In this document: in pieces, positions 48,724 through 61,107 of the stretch
Layout of the letters: every line of letters begins with the position of its first letter
Position numbering within the stretch: position 1 is the first letter of the stretch
From: Cryptomeria japonica
Lineage: Eukaryota; Streptophyta; Pinopsida; Cupressales; Cupressaceae
Direction of reading: 5' to 3'
DNA: 64,000 nucleotides
Assembly: GCF_030272615.1 (NCBI RefSeq)
Contig: NC_081410.1
Location: forward strand, 114,670,433 to 114,734,432
Translations under genes and position numbers: made by a program
The notes under the pieces: generated by a model
The model's database searches: none
What the model was told of the DNA's origin: nothing
Seen by the model: only the letters and a program-made list of their open reading frames with translations

Positions 48724-49505
48724 GTCCTAATGGCATACCTAACATCACCACTTTTGACACCACACCAAGCCCATCCTAAACACACTCTCATCACATCAAC
48801 ACTATTAATTAGATAAATTATTTTTATATAATTAATCATGACTTAGCCTCCAACTTTAGTTCCATCATCCAATTAATTCAATAAATTATATTTATATAAT
48901 TAATCATGACTTATTATCTAACATACCCTTCATCATCCAATTAATTCAATAAAACATATTCATTTAATTAAATTAACATCCTAGATCCATTTCTCCTAAT
49001 TGATTGAATAATCAAATTATTTGATTAATTATCCTAAACCTCAAAATCCTAGTGTAATAGGACAATCATGTCACATCCATAATTTAAAATTTAAATAAAT
49101 ACAAGTCACCAATCCAAATGAAGTCAACATTCATACTAGTAAATTGTCTCTAACTACCTTCAATCCGAATTTGAACTAACTTTTAAACCTTGCCATCTAT
49201 TTAATCAAGTCAATCATAGTCCTCCATCCACCAAACACTTATCTTTAATTTTTTCCCCCTTCTACAATAAAATAATCTATTAAGTGAACCTAGCCCTGCA
49301 TCGTAAGCAATCTCAACAATCCATTTATCCTTATCAAATCTATAAATCAAACCATATCTAAGCCATTTCAGAGTGATAATTGGAGCCAATGAAGTTATGC
49401 ATTGCAAATATTTTGTATCAACAAATCATGCTACTTGCAAGATTTCAAGTTGTTGACTTGGAGGTAGTGTCAAAATTTTGGTTTTGGTTTTGGAGATAAC
49501 ACTCC
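48724..49505. repeat. Long dispersed repeat unit, copy B, right end
   Basis: Aligns with 56,370-57,165, sharing 'atcaccacttttgacaccac', 'cctcaaaatcctagtgtaat' and 'aaatattttgtatcaacaaa'. The two copies diverge just after 'ttttggttttggtttt' and 'ggagataa', which marks the right boundary of the shared unit. Confidence 0.85.
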
Positions 49506-49564
49506 ATCTCTCTCACGGCCCATTCATGGGCCTTCTCGAGTTGATCCGATTTTTTCCCTTTCAC

Positions 49565-50060
49565 TCAAAGATAAATGGGAATTGTCGCAGATAAGGTGGT
49601 ATAATGAAAACTTTGACGAAGCCTATAAAGGAAATTTGGGTATCTAAGATGCAGGAGTTGTCATTAGAGATTGGCATGGGAATATTGTTATGTTGGGAGC
49701 TCAAATACTTGAGAGGGGTACAAATAATGAAGCGAAAGCCCAAGCAACCTTATTGGTAGTTGAGTGGGGATTGAAATTTGGAGTACAAAATTTGCACCTT
49801 GAAGGGGATTCACAAATCATCATTAATGCAATCATCAAAGGTGAAACAAATGCCTAGTTTTAAAATAAATAAATAAATGTTTTAAATTTTTTCAAGAATT
49901 ACAAGATCACACATGTGAGAAGGACGGACAATGAGGTGGCAGATGTGTTGTCCAAATGGGCAAACATCATTTGAAGTTGTGCTCATAACCCACTTGGAAG
50001 ATTTTCAAAATTTGTGGGAGGTTGATGTGGCAGAAGATGTACAAGGCTATCATTAAATCT
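49565..50060 (+). pseudogene. LINE RNase H domain relic, plus strand
   Basis: The frame reads RWYNENFDEAYKGNLGI, a stop, DAGVVIRDWHGN, TNNEAKAQATLLVVEWGL, LHLEGDSQIIINAIIKG, then after a frame change ITHVRRTDNEVADVLSKWAN. These are the ordered landmarks of LINE-type RNase H: FD at the first strand, the NEAKAQA helix with Glu, EGDS with Asp, and the RR-DNEVAD segment. Several stops prevent function. No reverse transcriptase lies upstream, since the long repeat unit ends only 60 bases away, so the LINE is 5'-truncated. Confidence 0.8.
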
Positions 50061-50164
50061 ACTCTTTTGGTGGTAAGGAAGGAATGTGGGGATGGGACAG
50101 GCATTTATTTATAGGGTCTCAGACCCATTTTGGGTAGTATTGGATGCATTTTTTATGAGGTTGT

Positions 50165-52837
50165 TGTTGGCATTGTGTTGTCATTGACGTCAACTGGTAT
50201 AGGCAAGATATCGGTATAAGAGATGTATGTGTTGCATTGTCATTGGATGCATACAGAATGAGATATCTTTGATATCACCTTGTGTTGCAGATCACCGGTA
50301 AGGCAGAGAATGGCATTCAGGTGAATGACCATTGGAGTCATCGGTACACAAGTTAGTGTTTGACTTGTGAGAATGAAATGGACAGGTTACCGATACAGTC
50401 TATCATCAGTAAGGAAAGGATGTCAACTGGCAAGAGTTGTGTTAACAGTGAGTAGTTGCCAACCGACAAGCTTATGACCAGTGTACAAGCAGGATGTGCA
50501 AGGTGCTTTAGTTATTGTTTGTGATGAAGAGGCAGAATGCTACCTAAATGACATCAACACAGTAGGAGAAGGATGTACAGGTCACATATATGCTATGTGG
50601 ATGCAGAACAACAGGACTCCCACCAGATAAAGATTCAGTCACCATGTGAAGAGATGAATGACAATAAATGTGCCCACACCGAATCACATGTGTTTGTTTG
50701 AAGATATCTTGCACAAACAGGGAAGCCACATGAGTGCATTGCAGGATGTAGATGACAAGGATTCACTACCACCGATAAGTGGTGCTTATCTCCTATTATG
50801 AAAAGTATGCATCTTAGTTATGTGAGATAAGGAAGATGAGGTAAAGGCATGTGTTTGAAGGATCACACTGGATCTACTGGGGAATCAAAGGGATGCCTCA
50901 AATGCATGAATTTAGGTATATGCATTGACCGACATAGAAGGCATAATAATCCATCGAGACAGTTAAAAAAGAGTAAAGAAGTGATAGATTTGTCACCTTG
51001 ACAAACCGACTGAGATAATGTTTGATTTGATGATGAAGAGGGCAAAGTGGAGCAACGATAGACATAGAGTGCAACCGATATACAGATGCCTTAAACATAA
51101 TCAGTTGAAGGTTGATGACAAGATGTCATCAGGATGGCTATTGGTAAGTATGAGAACCGGTAAGGAAGCAAAGAGGCTAAGTGATGTGCTTCTATCTAAT
51201 GAAGGAGTATGTTATGGATAGACATGTTCGGTGATCGGTTAAGGTGTTCCACTGACATATCAGCAAAGTGCAGACATGAAGGGTAACAGGTAAAGTGTGA
51301 GATATCAGCAGGATTAGTGAACCAGGAGAAAGGAAGGATTGGTTGTGTGTTGATTGTTGGTGACCGAGTCTAGCTGACATAGAGACCTTTTGTTGAAGTG
51401 GATATCGACATGGATGCCACGTGGAGTTGAAGTGGAAAGCTCGCAAGGTCGGTGAAATGTTGTGTAGGGATAGGTGTTTCTACAGGTGTGCATTTAATAT
51501 GGAGCCCGTGATTTGTGGATCAGATCAGAGGAGTGTGGCTCAAGGAAGAGTGAACGACAAAGAAAGATCAGGGAGTAGTTGGCATTTGAATCGAAGCAAG
51601 GAAATCAAATTGCAGAAGAACCTTGAGAAGGAAAAAGCTGAGATATTTATGGCGTTTTGACAGATGTAGGTCGATATATAGGGCCATGTTTGCTAAGTTT
51701 AGAAAACATGTATTGGAAGACACATTAATGGCGGTGATGTGCAAATAGTTGTCTAGATGATCAGATCAAATAAGATCAGATTGGATTTGGTTTTCCTCGA
51801 GGTTGATGAGGAAACCCTAACCGCTTGAAATTTGAATTGGCTTTTGGTAGGAAAATCTGACTATAAGCATGCAAGCCAAAGATATTGTTAATGCCGCTGA
51901 AAGAGAGAGTGTTGTTGCTGCAAAAGAGAGAAAATCAGTCAAGTGCTCATCGAGAGTTAGAGGAGAGACAGAGTGTGAGAGAGAATCAGGTTGAAGTGTT
52001 CAACTGGTAAGAGAAAGGCAACCAATAGTCAGCTATTGAGTCTAACAGAGGAGGAAACCGGTGGTGACCAAATCAGCAGAGAAGAGCCATAACAGATTGC
52101 AGAGAAGGGAAGTTGAGGACCGACAGGTATCAGATGGTAGATATCTATCTGAGTTACCAAGACCAGTGGTGGAGAGCAGCAAAGCAGTTGAGAGAAGAGG
52201 CAACCAAGAGAGAGAACCAATAGAGAAGGAGAGCAGGCTGAACCGATAAGGTTGCAGCAAGAGATAAGGTTGTAGTAGTGAGAGGGTGAGGTAGAGAACC
52301 AACAATGATCTAGACAAGAGATCTAGCAGAGAGATTTGCAGAAGTGTTACAAAATTAATTTGTAACAAGGTTATTAACTTGTAAATGATTATGTTTTGTA
52401 TTCACTTAGTTGTAGCTCGGTGCAGGGGTTGTAGCTCCTTGGGTTGGTGCCCTAAATCAAGGGTTGTATCTCCATGGTTTGGTGGCCTAAATCAGGGGTT
52501 GTAGCTCCTTGGGTTGGTGCCCTAAAATTAGGGGTTGGTGCTCCTTGGGTTGGTGCCCTAAACATTGTAATCAGAGATTGATTGTGAAGCTAGATTGGAG
52601 CAATAGACTCTAGCAGCATTTCTCACTGAGGTTTTTCCCATCTTGGGTTTTCCTCATATATACCGGTGTTATGGGATGTGCCCTTGTGTATGCTTGCATT
52701 GCATTGTCTTGATTTATCTTACCAATAGACTCACTAGGTAATAAGATGATAACCGATATTCACACATAGGATTCTTAAAGGGAAAAAATTGAGAACCACT
52801 GATTCACCCCCCTCTTAGTGGTGTATTGTGTCTAATA
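50165..52837 (+). mobile_element. Solo copia-type LTR, 2.7 kb
   Basis: Starts TGTTGGCATTGTG and ends TTGTGTCTAATA, a decayed form of the expected CCAACA end. It is flanked by a perfect 5-bp target duplication, GTTGT (50,160-50,164 and 52,838-52,842). Near its 3' end are 'gattcacccccctctta', the 'tttttcccatcttgggtttt' motif and short subrepeats, as in the other copia LTRs of this window. It has no internal domain or second LTR, so it is a solo LTR left by recombination. Frames inside it (for example 52,029-52,368) have no recognisable domain. Confidence 0.85.
52410..52570. repeat. Tandem subrepeats in the solo LTR
   Basis: Four to five imperfect copies of a roughly 38-bp unit 'ggggttgtagctccttgggt' plus 'tggtgccctaaatca'. 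Their position just upstream of the 'tttttccc' motif is the same as in the other copia LTRs here. Confidence 0.9.
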
Positions 52838-52842
52838 GTTGT

Positions 52843-53497
52843 GACAAGTATGGAGGCCACCTTTACCTTGTACACATCTCGACAACAATTGGCATTTGTT
52901 GATGATATCTTGGACAAGCAGATGAAATGTATCTTCAAACATGGCGATGATGTTTTTATTCAAAAATTGATGATGTCGCTGGGGGAGAGTTTCCTTAATA
53001 CCATGCACAAGTACAAGACTAATGTCGATGTGGTGACCATGGTCCTGGCGTGGGGTCTAGAATTGGGAGAGAGGAAGGATGTTCTGGTTCAAGTAATGAG
53101 GCAGTGTGTGGAAGATGACTAGTTTGGCGGTTTGATGGAACTCTTAGACATGGCAATGTTGGGGGCTGGTTTCGATACTGGAGAAAGCTTGGACATTGAT
53201 GGTATTCACAAACTGCATGAATTGGTCCCCTACATTCATTGACCTTTTAGTTTGGATAGAGATAAGCATAGGGCAGAGGCGACTATTTCTTGGGATTCTC
53301 TCAATCTTTTTTTGAGAGAGAAGGAGCTGGAGGCTCAGTGCCCTATGTTGAGTACTTTTGCAAGGGGTGGTGTTGCGAAGCTGAAAGCGAAAGGGAAGGG
53401 CAAGCGGAATTTTTTAGGGAAAAGGAGGGTCAAGTTGGGCAAAATGGATAAAAGTAGCACTAATAACTCCTCAATTAATAAGAGTTTTAGAATGTGA
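52843..53497 (+). pseudogene. Unrecognised protein relic downstream of LINE RNase H
   Basis: When the solo LTR and one GTTGT are set aside, the frame runs on from the left flank (PILGSIGCIFYE) into TSMEATFTLYTSRQQLAFVD, then KHGDDVFIQKLMMSLGESFL, MVLAWGLELGERKDVLVQVM, and after a stop GAGFDTGESLDIDGIHKLHE. A second stop is followed by a basic end (KLKAKGKGKRNFLGKRRVKL). The continuity across the LTR insertion suggests it was once coding. I recognise no family; the helical, hydrophobic middle and Lys-rich end are all I can describe. It stands 3' of a LINE RNase H, as does the different relic at 19,310-20,602. Confidence 0.4.
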
Positions 53498-56400
53498 CCA
53501 AATAACTTATGAGAAGCTGGAAACATATGTGAAGCCAAACACTATGAATTTATGACAATTACTTTGTAGTGATTTTTAGAGGTGAATGAAAATTGTAAAA
53601 AACAACATGATAAATAAATAATGTTTAAGAATTTAAGATAGTATTTTATCTTGTGATGCTACTTAAAATACAAATTTTAATATTTGAAAATACTCAAGAT
53701 TTTTGATGGTTTAGGTTTTAAATTTTCATAACTTTTCAAAAATTTGTTTTCAAAGAAAATTGATATTTATTTATGATTTGTCTTAATAATTTAAAATTTG
53801 AAACAACAAAAAAATTTCCATCACCAAAAAAAAGTGAATTGTCATCAACCCAAAAGAATGTTCCATGAATTATTGGAATTACCTAGATCATATGAAGCTC
53901 GTTAGAATCCAACTACAAATTTCTTCTAATTATAACCATAACATTACTTAAATCTCATACAATTCAAAAATGTTCATAAATGATTTTTTTAAGCTCACTA
54001 GAAAAAACTTAATATGGAAATGCATTAACCAATACGGAAATGCATTAACCAGCTGCAAAAAATGTATTGCAAAAGCAAATTTGATATTTGATAGGAACTA
54101 TCAAATTTATTCAAGTGACAATGAACTTAGATAACATTTGATATATGGCAAGTCTCAATTAATGCATTCAAATTGCGTGAATTGTAACCGATGCCCCTTC
54201 ATTTCCTTTAGGAGTTTTCATGTTGAAGTTGTAGTTTGTGTCACAATCGAAGCTTCACAATGTGTTTGATGAGGTTGAATCTTTGTAGTTCAATTGTATT
54301 TTTTTCAAAAACAACAAAATAATGGGTTAAGTATATTAGTAGTCGTTATAGCTAGTTTCATACATTTACAGATCCTAAACGATACATCAAATTTTGATGA
54401 TTTTTATTTTGTTGTTTTCACATGTGACTTAACTGTTTATAGCTATTGTTTTGGCTTCCAGATAGTGACAATGCACGTTGTGGGACCCATTATTCGTGCA
54501 AGGGTCAAAAACTACACTTTTCAAAGTGCAATCCATTACCTGTTTAAAGATGCCTCAATAAACATGCACTTAAAATCGTCAATACCTATGCACAAACGCC
54601 CCATTAGTCTTGTGCTATGGGTACCAATAAAAGTGCACAAATGGGTCAATTATGGTCCAAAAAGGCTAAAAAATGAGCGGTTATTCGTACATGTAAAATT
54701 TATTAATGAGCTTGTAGTTATTTGTTTTCTAGTTTTTTTAAAGTTAGTAACTGGGGGGTTGGGTGTGTAAGGAGTGAATGTTTATTGGAACATGAACGAT
54801 AATTGGTGCTCTTCCCCTATTCATTTTTTGGGGTAGAGAATATGTACTCTTGGAAAAATAGGTCATAAGTTCAAATCTCAACAAGTGGCTATCTAGCATT
54901 ATATTTAGCATAGGTTACAACAGACTTTTCAAAAAAAAAAAATTGTCTCATTCGTAACATGTGCTAGATATAATGTTGGAGGTAAGATATGCATGCCTTG
55001 TTTATAGCACTTTTAGGTGCCTCTCGCAAAGAGTATGAGTTAGTCTCATATTATTAAATTTAATTTGTAGACCCATATACAGGCCCTCTGGTATCCTATA
55101 CTATAAAAAAATCTATTTTTCTTTCTATCCTCTTTCATGATTGTGGTGTTGACATTTCCCTTTTTATATGTTACCCTTGTCTCATGCAAGACGTATCTAA
55201 GTTGTATGGTATAGAGAGGTTATAATAATTTAGAATTATGTTACGATTTTTATGCTTCATTTTTGGTTTGGAGTGTGACATTCCTTGGAATCCCTTCATT
55301 GTTGCAGTACTTGTGTGATAAAAGAATACAGTAACCTTGTTCTTATCATGTTATTTGATGGCTATGAAAGATAAATTGTGATGAGAGATCAATACCCCTT
55401 CCTTTGTAGGAAAGCCTTTGATCATTAAATTGGGATGATCTTTTGTTATCCTAATGGCATTCTTGATTTGACTAGATCGAGGGTTAAAATTGATTTATAT
55501 TAAGGTAGTTTTTACGGAGTACTTCCTTGAGTAAGTGGAATTAACAATCCCTTCTATAGGCATCTTGAGCTAGGCCCAGAGGACTCAACAAGCTTTGCAA
55601 AGATCAAGCAAGAGTTGGTGAGGTTGAGGATTTGGTGATAGCCCTTCAAGGTGATTTGTTTGCTTAGTAAAGAGCTTTTGGATGTGCATCATAATGTCAA
55701 GAACCTCTATAAAAAAAAAATTATCTCCATTTAGTGATGAAACACATTATGGTGGTCCATTCTAAAGTTGTGTTAGATGTGACCGACTCTTAGGGTTTAC
55801 CTCTCTTGATCATCATATGATGGTCCACTCCATGAAATCAATGGGGCTTAATTATTTTCTCTATCTAATTGTGTGAGTGATACCTTGGTAAGCCTCAAGT
55901 CAATTATTGTGGGAGCATAGGGATGGTAAGATGGTGCAATTAGGATATTAGTTGTGAGTGGTACAAGGTGGCGTAGATTCTAGAGTTGGTCATTAGGATG
56001 TGGCCCATAAAGTCAATGTGTGATTTGTTTATGTTTTTTAAGCATTTTATGCATTGTCTGTTCTTCCTATTTAACTATCTTCACCTACATATGATAGTGA
56101 ACTTCTCTTCTTTAGCTTGCACTTCTATTATAATCTCTATTTTCTTGTATTATGAGTAAAGGATCCTATAGAAGCCCTAATATTTGGTTAAATGTTTGTG
56201 TGCATTAGATATGTCAACTTCTTATAACCCATAAAATATTTAGTTGTTTCCATTAAATTTATAATTTTTAAAAATTATAAAATTTATATATTAATGTTTG
56301 ATTTTTTTATGCTTTTCTACTTTTCTAGATTTTAATTTCGGTGTAAACACCTAAAATTTATCTATTCCTAATGGTGTATCTAAAATCACCACTTTTGACA

Positions 56401-57165
56401 CCACAACAAGCCCATCCTAACCACATCTCATCACATTCAACACTAGTAATTTAAAAAATATATATTTAAAAAATTAATCAAGACTTAGCCTCCAACATTA
56501 GTTCCATCATCTAATTAATTCAATAAATCACATTTATATAATTAATCATGACTTATCATCTAACATACCCTTCATCATCCAATTAATTCAATAAAAATAT
56601 ATTTATTTAATTAAATTAACATCCTACATCCATTTCTCCTAATTGATTGAATAATCAAATTATTTGATTAATTATCCTAAACCTCAAAATCCTAGTGTAA
56701 TCCCCTACTTATAGGGCAATCATGTCACATCCATAATTCAAAATTAAAATAAATATAAGTCACCAACCCAAATGAAGTCAACATTCAATACTAGTGAAGT
56801 GTCTCCAACTACCTTCAATCCAAATTCGAACTAACTTTTAAACCACACAATCTATTTAATCAAGTCAATCATAGTCCTCCATCCACCAAACACTTACATT
56901 TAATTATTTTTTCCCTTTCCACAATAAAACAATATATCAAGCAATCCTAGCCTTGCATCGTACAAGCAATCTCAACCATCCATTTATCCTTATCAATTAT
57001 ATAAATTTAATCATATCTAAGCCATTTCATAATGATAATTGGAGCCAACAAAATTTATGCATAGCAAATATTTTGTATCAACAAATCATGCTACTTGCAA
57101 GATTTCATGTCGCTGAATTGGAGGTAGTGTTGAAATTTTGGTTTTGGTTTCGGAGATAAAACTTT
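53443..57165. repeat. Long dispersed repeat unit, copy A (least interrupted)
   Basis: Aligns piecewise with 23,247-23,577, 38,934-39,790, 41,290-41,937, 43,250-44,151 and 48,724-49,505, so it is the reference for the insertions in copy B. It lacks the 1.5-kb segment equivalent to 39,800-41,290. It carries its own extra segment of about 480 bases at 54,325-54,800, containing a 158-residue frame (54,294-54,770) with no recognisable domain. Confidence 0.85.
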
Positions 57166-57194
57166 GTCTCTCTCAAACCATGGGTTTCCTCTTT

Positions 57195-57545
57195 CAACCC
57201 ATGGACTGAATACCTCAAGGTTGTGCTTGTTTGGGTAAGGTTGCCTTACCTCCCTTTCTAGTATTGGAAAGATTCTTGCTTTGAAGATATTAGAAATGTT
57301 ATTGGGAATTTGTTTAAGGTGGATGCTACCACGTCAAACATTAGCCACTCAACCTTTGCTTATATTTTGGTGGAGTCAGACATCTCCAAGCCTCTCCATG
57401 GAAAGGTTGTTTTAATGGTGGCTAACATGAGATGGTTTTAACCACTTGACTATGAGAAACTTATTTTTTAATGTAGGTAGTGCTTTTCCATTAGCCACTT
57501 GGCTTCTGACTGTCCTCATCTATGTCATAGTAGTGTGAAGTTTTC
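57195..57545 (+). pseudogene. LINE ORF1 relic: DUF4283 and CCHC knuckle
   Basis: The frame, with a few stops, reads VVLVWVRLPYLPF, YWKDSCFEDIRNVIGNLFKV, TFAYILVESDISKPLHGKVV and then PLDYE followed by a knuckle-like string ending SHLASDCP. This is the DUF4283-then-zinc-knuckle order of plant L1 ORF1. One knuckle Cys codon is lost or stop-mutated. A further open stretch to about 57,680 (SSPHANIHNYRLYFVLVITY) may be its C-terminal part. It begins 30 bases after the right end of repeat copy A. Confidence 0.7.
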
Positions 57546-57619
57546 TATTTGGTGGTCTGATGTCCTTCCAAACCATTTAATTGTCGAGTAGGCTTCTCTC
57601 TTAATTGATCTTATTGTTT

Positions 57620-60330
57620 CTCCTTTGGGGTCTTCCCCTCATGCTAATATACATAATTATAGGTTGTATTTTGTTCTTGTGATCACATATAGGGACTTTG
57701 GGAAGTCCTGCGATGTTGCAAAGTTTATGAAGTTTTCCTCTCATTTGAATACTCCTTTTTTTGTATCCTTATAGACATTGGTGGGGAAGGATGATGGTCC
57801 CTCTTCTCTAACAACAACCCAAAGAATTGAAAATTACACACATTTTTTTTTACATTCCAATCAATACATGAGAGCATGATAGCAAGTTGCATACATTCAG
57901 GGCAGCAATCAATTAAATTGTAATTACTCATAATTTTAATTGCATCATAGATGATAATGGAGTTAAACAACTAGCATTACCTGATAGCATACCTCATGAT
58001 CTCTATGAGATAATGTAAATTTTTCTTCCATATCCTACTCTAGATCACTTGAGGTGAAATGTGATCCCTCCATGTGAATTAGTCCCTATCCACCCCTTCA
58101 AGCAGATTCTATGGTTTGTGGTGAGAGAGAGACATTGATTGGGTCCATCACCTAAAGTCTAAACGCCTAAGGTGTTGACTGCCCCAAGGTTCAAATACTT
58201 CAAACATGTCATATTGTACCATCAGTTTACTCGAGTTAATATCTATCCATTCCCATTAGAAATTATCTTTTCCCTGAAGTCCATCGAATGACTAAGCAAT
58301 AAGGACATCCATTGTCGGCATGCAACCAACCCCTAGACGCACATTCTCCTGACAGAATCCATCAATTAGCCTAGGTCAACATGGGTATCCCTCACTTGCA
58401 TGCATCTAGCAACATAAATCCGCTATCTAGGGGTACTTTTGATAGTCTACTACCATAATATGCTCCTCGACTACTGTCAATCTCAAGTAGATAAGCTTAT
58501 GTAGAGCAGGTCATAGGATTTATCGGGCTCAGTGATCACCTTGGATAGAGAGGACTAGTCTATGTCTTGGAGGAATACTATCCTCTACCTATGCTCTCGT
58601 AGGATCCTAACTCTATCTGTTGTTGTAAAAGTCAGTGAGTGTACTTAGCTTAGTGCTATAACGAGAAGAGAATCCTAATCAGGAAGTAGGTAGTTTCCCA
58701 ACCTACCTAATGAAGGCTAATAATGTAAACCATACCCAAGCATTTGGTGACTACTCAATAGTCTATTCCAGCTATGGTAGAATGAATGAGGGTCTATAAG
58801 CCTAATTCTTCCCAAGTTAATTTGACGATTACTCAATTGAGGAAGAGAGGTAACAAACATGACAAGTAAGTAGGCAATGATAGGCATACATTGGCTACCC
58901 ATTCTCATATGCTAATTTGCTACTACCATACACCTAACATAAAGGACATTGCAACTGATCTATGTTTTGTTGTGGCATGGGTTTAATTTACCCAAATACT
59001 ACTCCATATGAGTTAGAGTAGCCAACTCTTTCTCTATTAGTTGTATCCATCAATCCCTCCCATTCTTACCTTAAAAGGATAATAGTCTTATAGGTAAAAA
59101 TCTTAACCTTCATGATGAATATAACCATTCTCACTAATTATAAATCTTATTAGCTAGTTCTCTATAATTTAGAATCTTGTTAGCAGAATCTCATGCCCAA
59201 CGCACCTCTACCATTAGTTCCTCATTTTTTTCTAATGGTTGTCCCTTTCATGATGATTAAACAAGTTCGTGTTGATTTTAAACTTATTACTTCATCTTTC
59301 TAAACTACCATTTACTAATGATAGGCAACCAACAATCAAGTATATTGAGTTCGATCTAGTTTAAGAGGATATTAAAGGTGGAAACTAAATTTTCTTTCTG
59401 TTGTCATTATAACAAAGTGTGGCTGCTTGAGATCTAAATTCTAGATGAAATGATTAAGCTGGGTGTTTGATTCCTTAGAGGCAAGATTTTGGCTACACTA
59501 CTAGATTTGTTGTGTCAAAATGCAATTCTATATTGATGAAGTTCTTGATACTGTAATAATGGGATTACTAGCTATTGCATAAATTTAATAGTTTCCCAAT
59601 TATGATATCAAACTTATTGTTGCTCTAAATTTGAGTCATGGAGTCTAGTAACTAGAGATAACATGATCAATCTTATTATGCTATGGTATAGGTAAATGAT
59701 TCTACTAATTTTCTAAATGCTAGAGTACAAGTTATGATCTTATAAAGCATCACATTCATACCACATCCACAAAGAACTAATAAGATAGGACAACTGTTGA
59801 ATTTCCAAATCACATTCATAAATATATATACTACCTCCTCAAGGGCAAATGAAGTTTAGGCTCAATGGTTTTACTTCTTTTCTTCCTAAATTTTTTCTAT
59901 GGGAAAGAAAATTTAGAACCTAGAGTTCCATTCAATTAAATTTGCAAAAACATTAATATGAGAGTTTAATTTTCTTGCAAACAATAGTATACCTCTTGAT
60001 GGCTATACTAGATTTTAAGAGAGTAAATCATAAAGGGAAACCTAGGGAGGGTGCTTAGATAATAAGTGACTACAACAATCTAACATAAGCAATTTTAAAA
60101 GATAATTTCAAGTAATACCAAGCAAGGAATGTTGGTTGAATATACAAATCTATTAAGTATGAGACCCTCTTCAAAAATGGAAAAATCATCTAACTAGGGA
60201 AATTAGCAACAAGTTGTGGCTAACAAATTTCAAGTCTATATTTTATTTTAATCTATTTATTTTCAGAAAAAATCAAAGTATGAGCAATATAATTGAAACC
60301 TACTCTTTTGGCAATACCCTTAACCGACAA
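57620..60330. other. Noncoding spacer, nothing recognised
   Basis: About 2.7 kb of moderately AT-rich unique-looking sequence without a credible reading frame, LTR end, tandem repeat or RNA gene. It may hold old repeats that I cannot identify by eye. Confidence 0.5.
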
Positions 60331-61095
60331 TTGTTGGAATGAGGTGTGCAACACCTTTGTATCAAGCCAAAACCACGTCTACATGCAAGAATAACTTCCT
60401 AAAATATTTTCCTTGCTTCCTACACCTCTGCTAGTGCTTTTCACAAATTTTCTTCATTCCAAGATAATGTGTTGCGGTCAAGGGCATTGTGAGGGTTTTT
60501 ATCTTCTGCCTGGCGCCAGTTCCTTCCTCAAAACCTACAACCTTCTACTACATTTGATGGTTGTCATGCTTGTTAATGGCATGACCAAGCTCTTCCACCA
60601 TGCCCAAGCCTTAACCATTTACTCTAGTTGTCTCCTGGTCGTGGAAGAAGTAATGGCTCAAGAAAATCATGTCTCCCTTCTCATTTTCTTTTTTTTCTTT
60701 ATGCTATGTTTAATTGTTTTTCCTTCTTGCTTGATGACCTAGATGAATAAATTTATTTGTCTTATATTATTTCATATTCCTTCCTTCCCATGTTTAATAT
60801 TATCACTTCACTTATTCATAAATGTTTTATTTATTTCTTAATATACGTTTAATAATTTTATTCACACACACACACATATATGAGCTTATGATTATATGCA
60901 ATCAACCATCAATCTCACATAGCTCCACAATTCGTCAATTCGAATTTGCCATAAAATATAATTAAATTAACAAAATCATGATAATATTAATAATGTTCAT
61001 TAATAATAGCATTTAAAGTTTATAACCATCACACATGCACACACACATCAGTTCACATAGTTAATTATGAGATCCACCCCTAGTCCAAATTACCA
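60331..61095 (-). repeat. Probable 3' LTR of the Ty3/gypsy element
   Basis: The gypsy coding region ends near 61,110 on the minus strand. Between there and 60,331 lies noncoding sequence whose outer end on the minus strand is CATTCCAACA, a plausible LTR 3' end. The purine-rich 'gactaggggtgg' near 61,080 may be the polypurine tract. The matching 5' LTR is outside the window, so the ends are unverified. A 109-residue frame at 60,413-60,742 is treated as chance. Confidence 0.35.
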
Positions 61096-61107
61096 CAGGG
61101 TTAGGGG

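Noticed and set aside
57725-60742. Short frames in the right-hand spacer
   Set aside because: No domain, no codon pattern, and lengths expected by chance.
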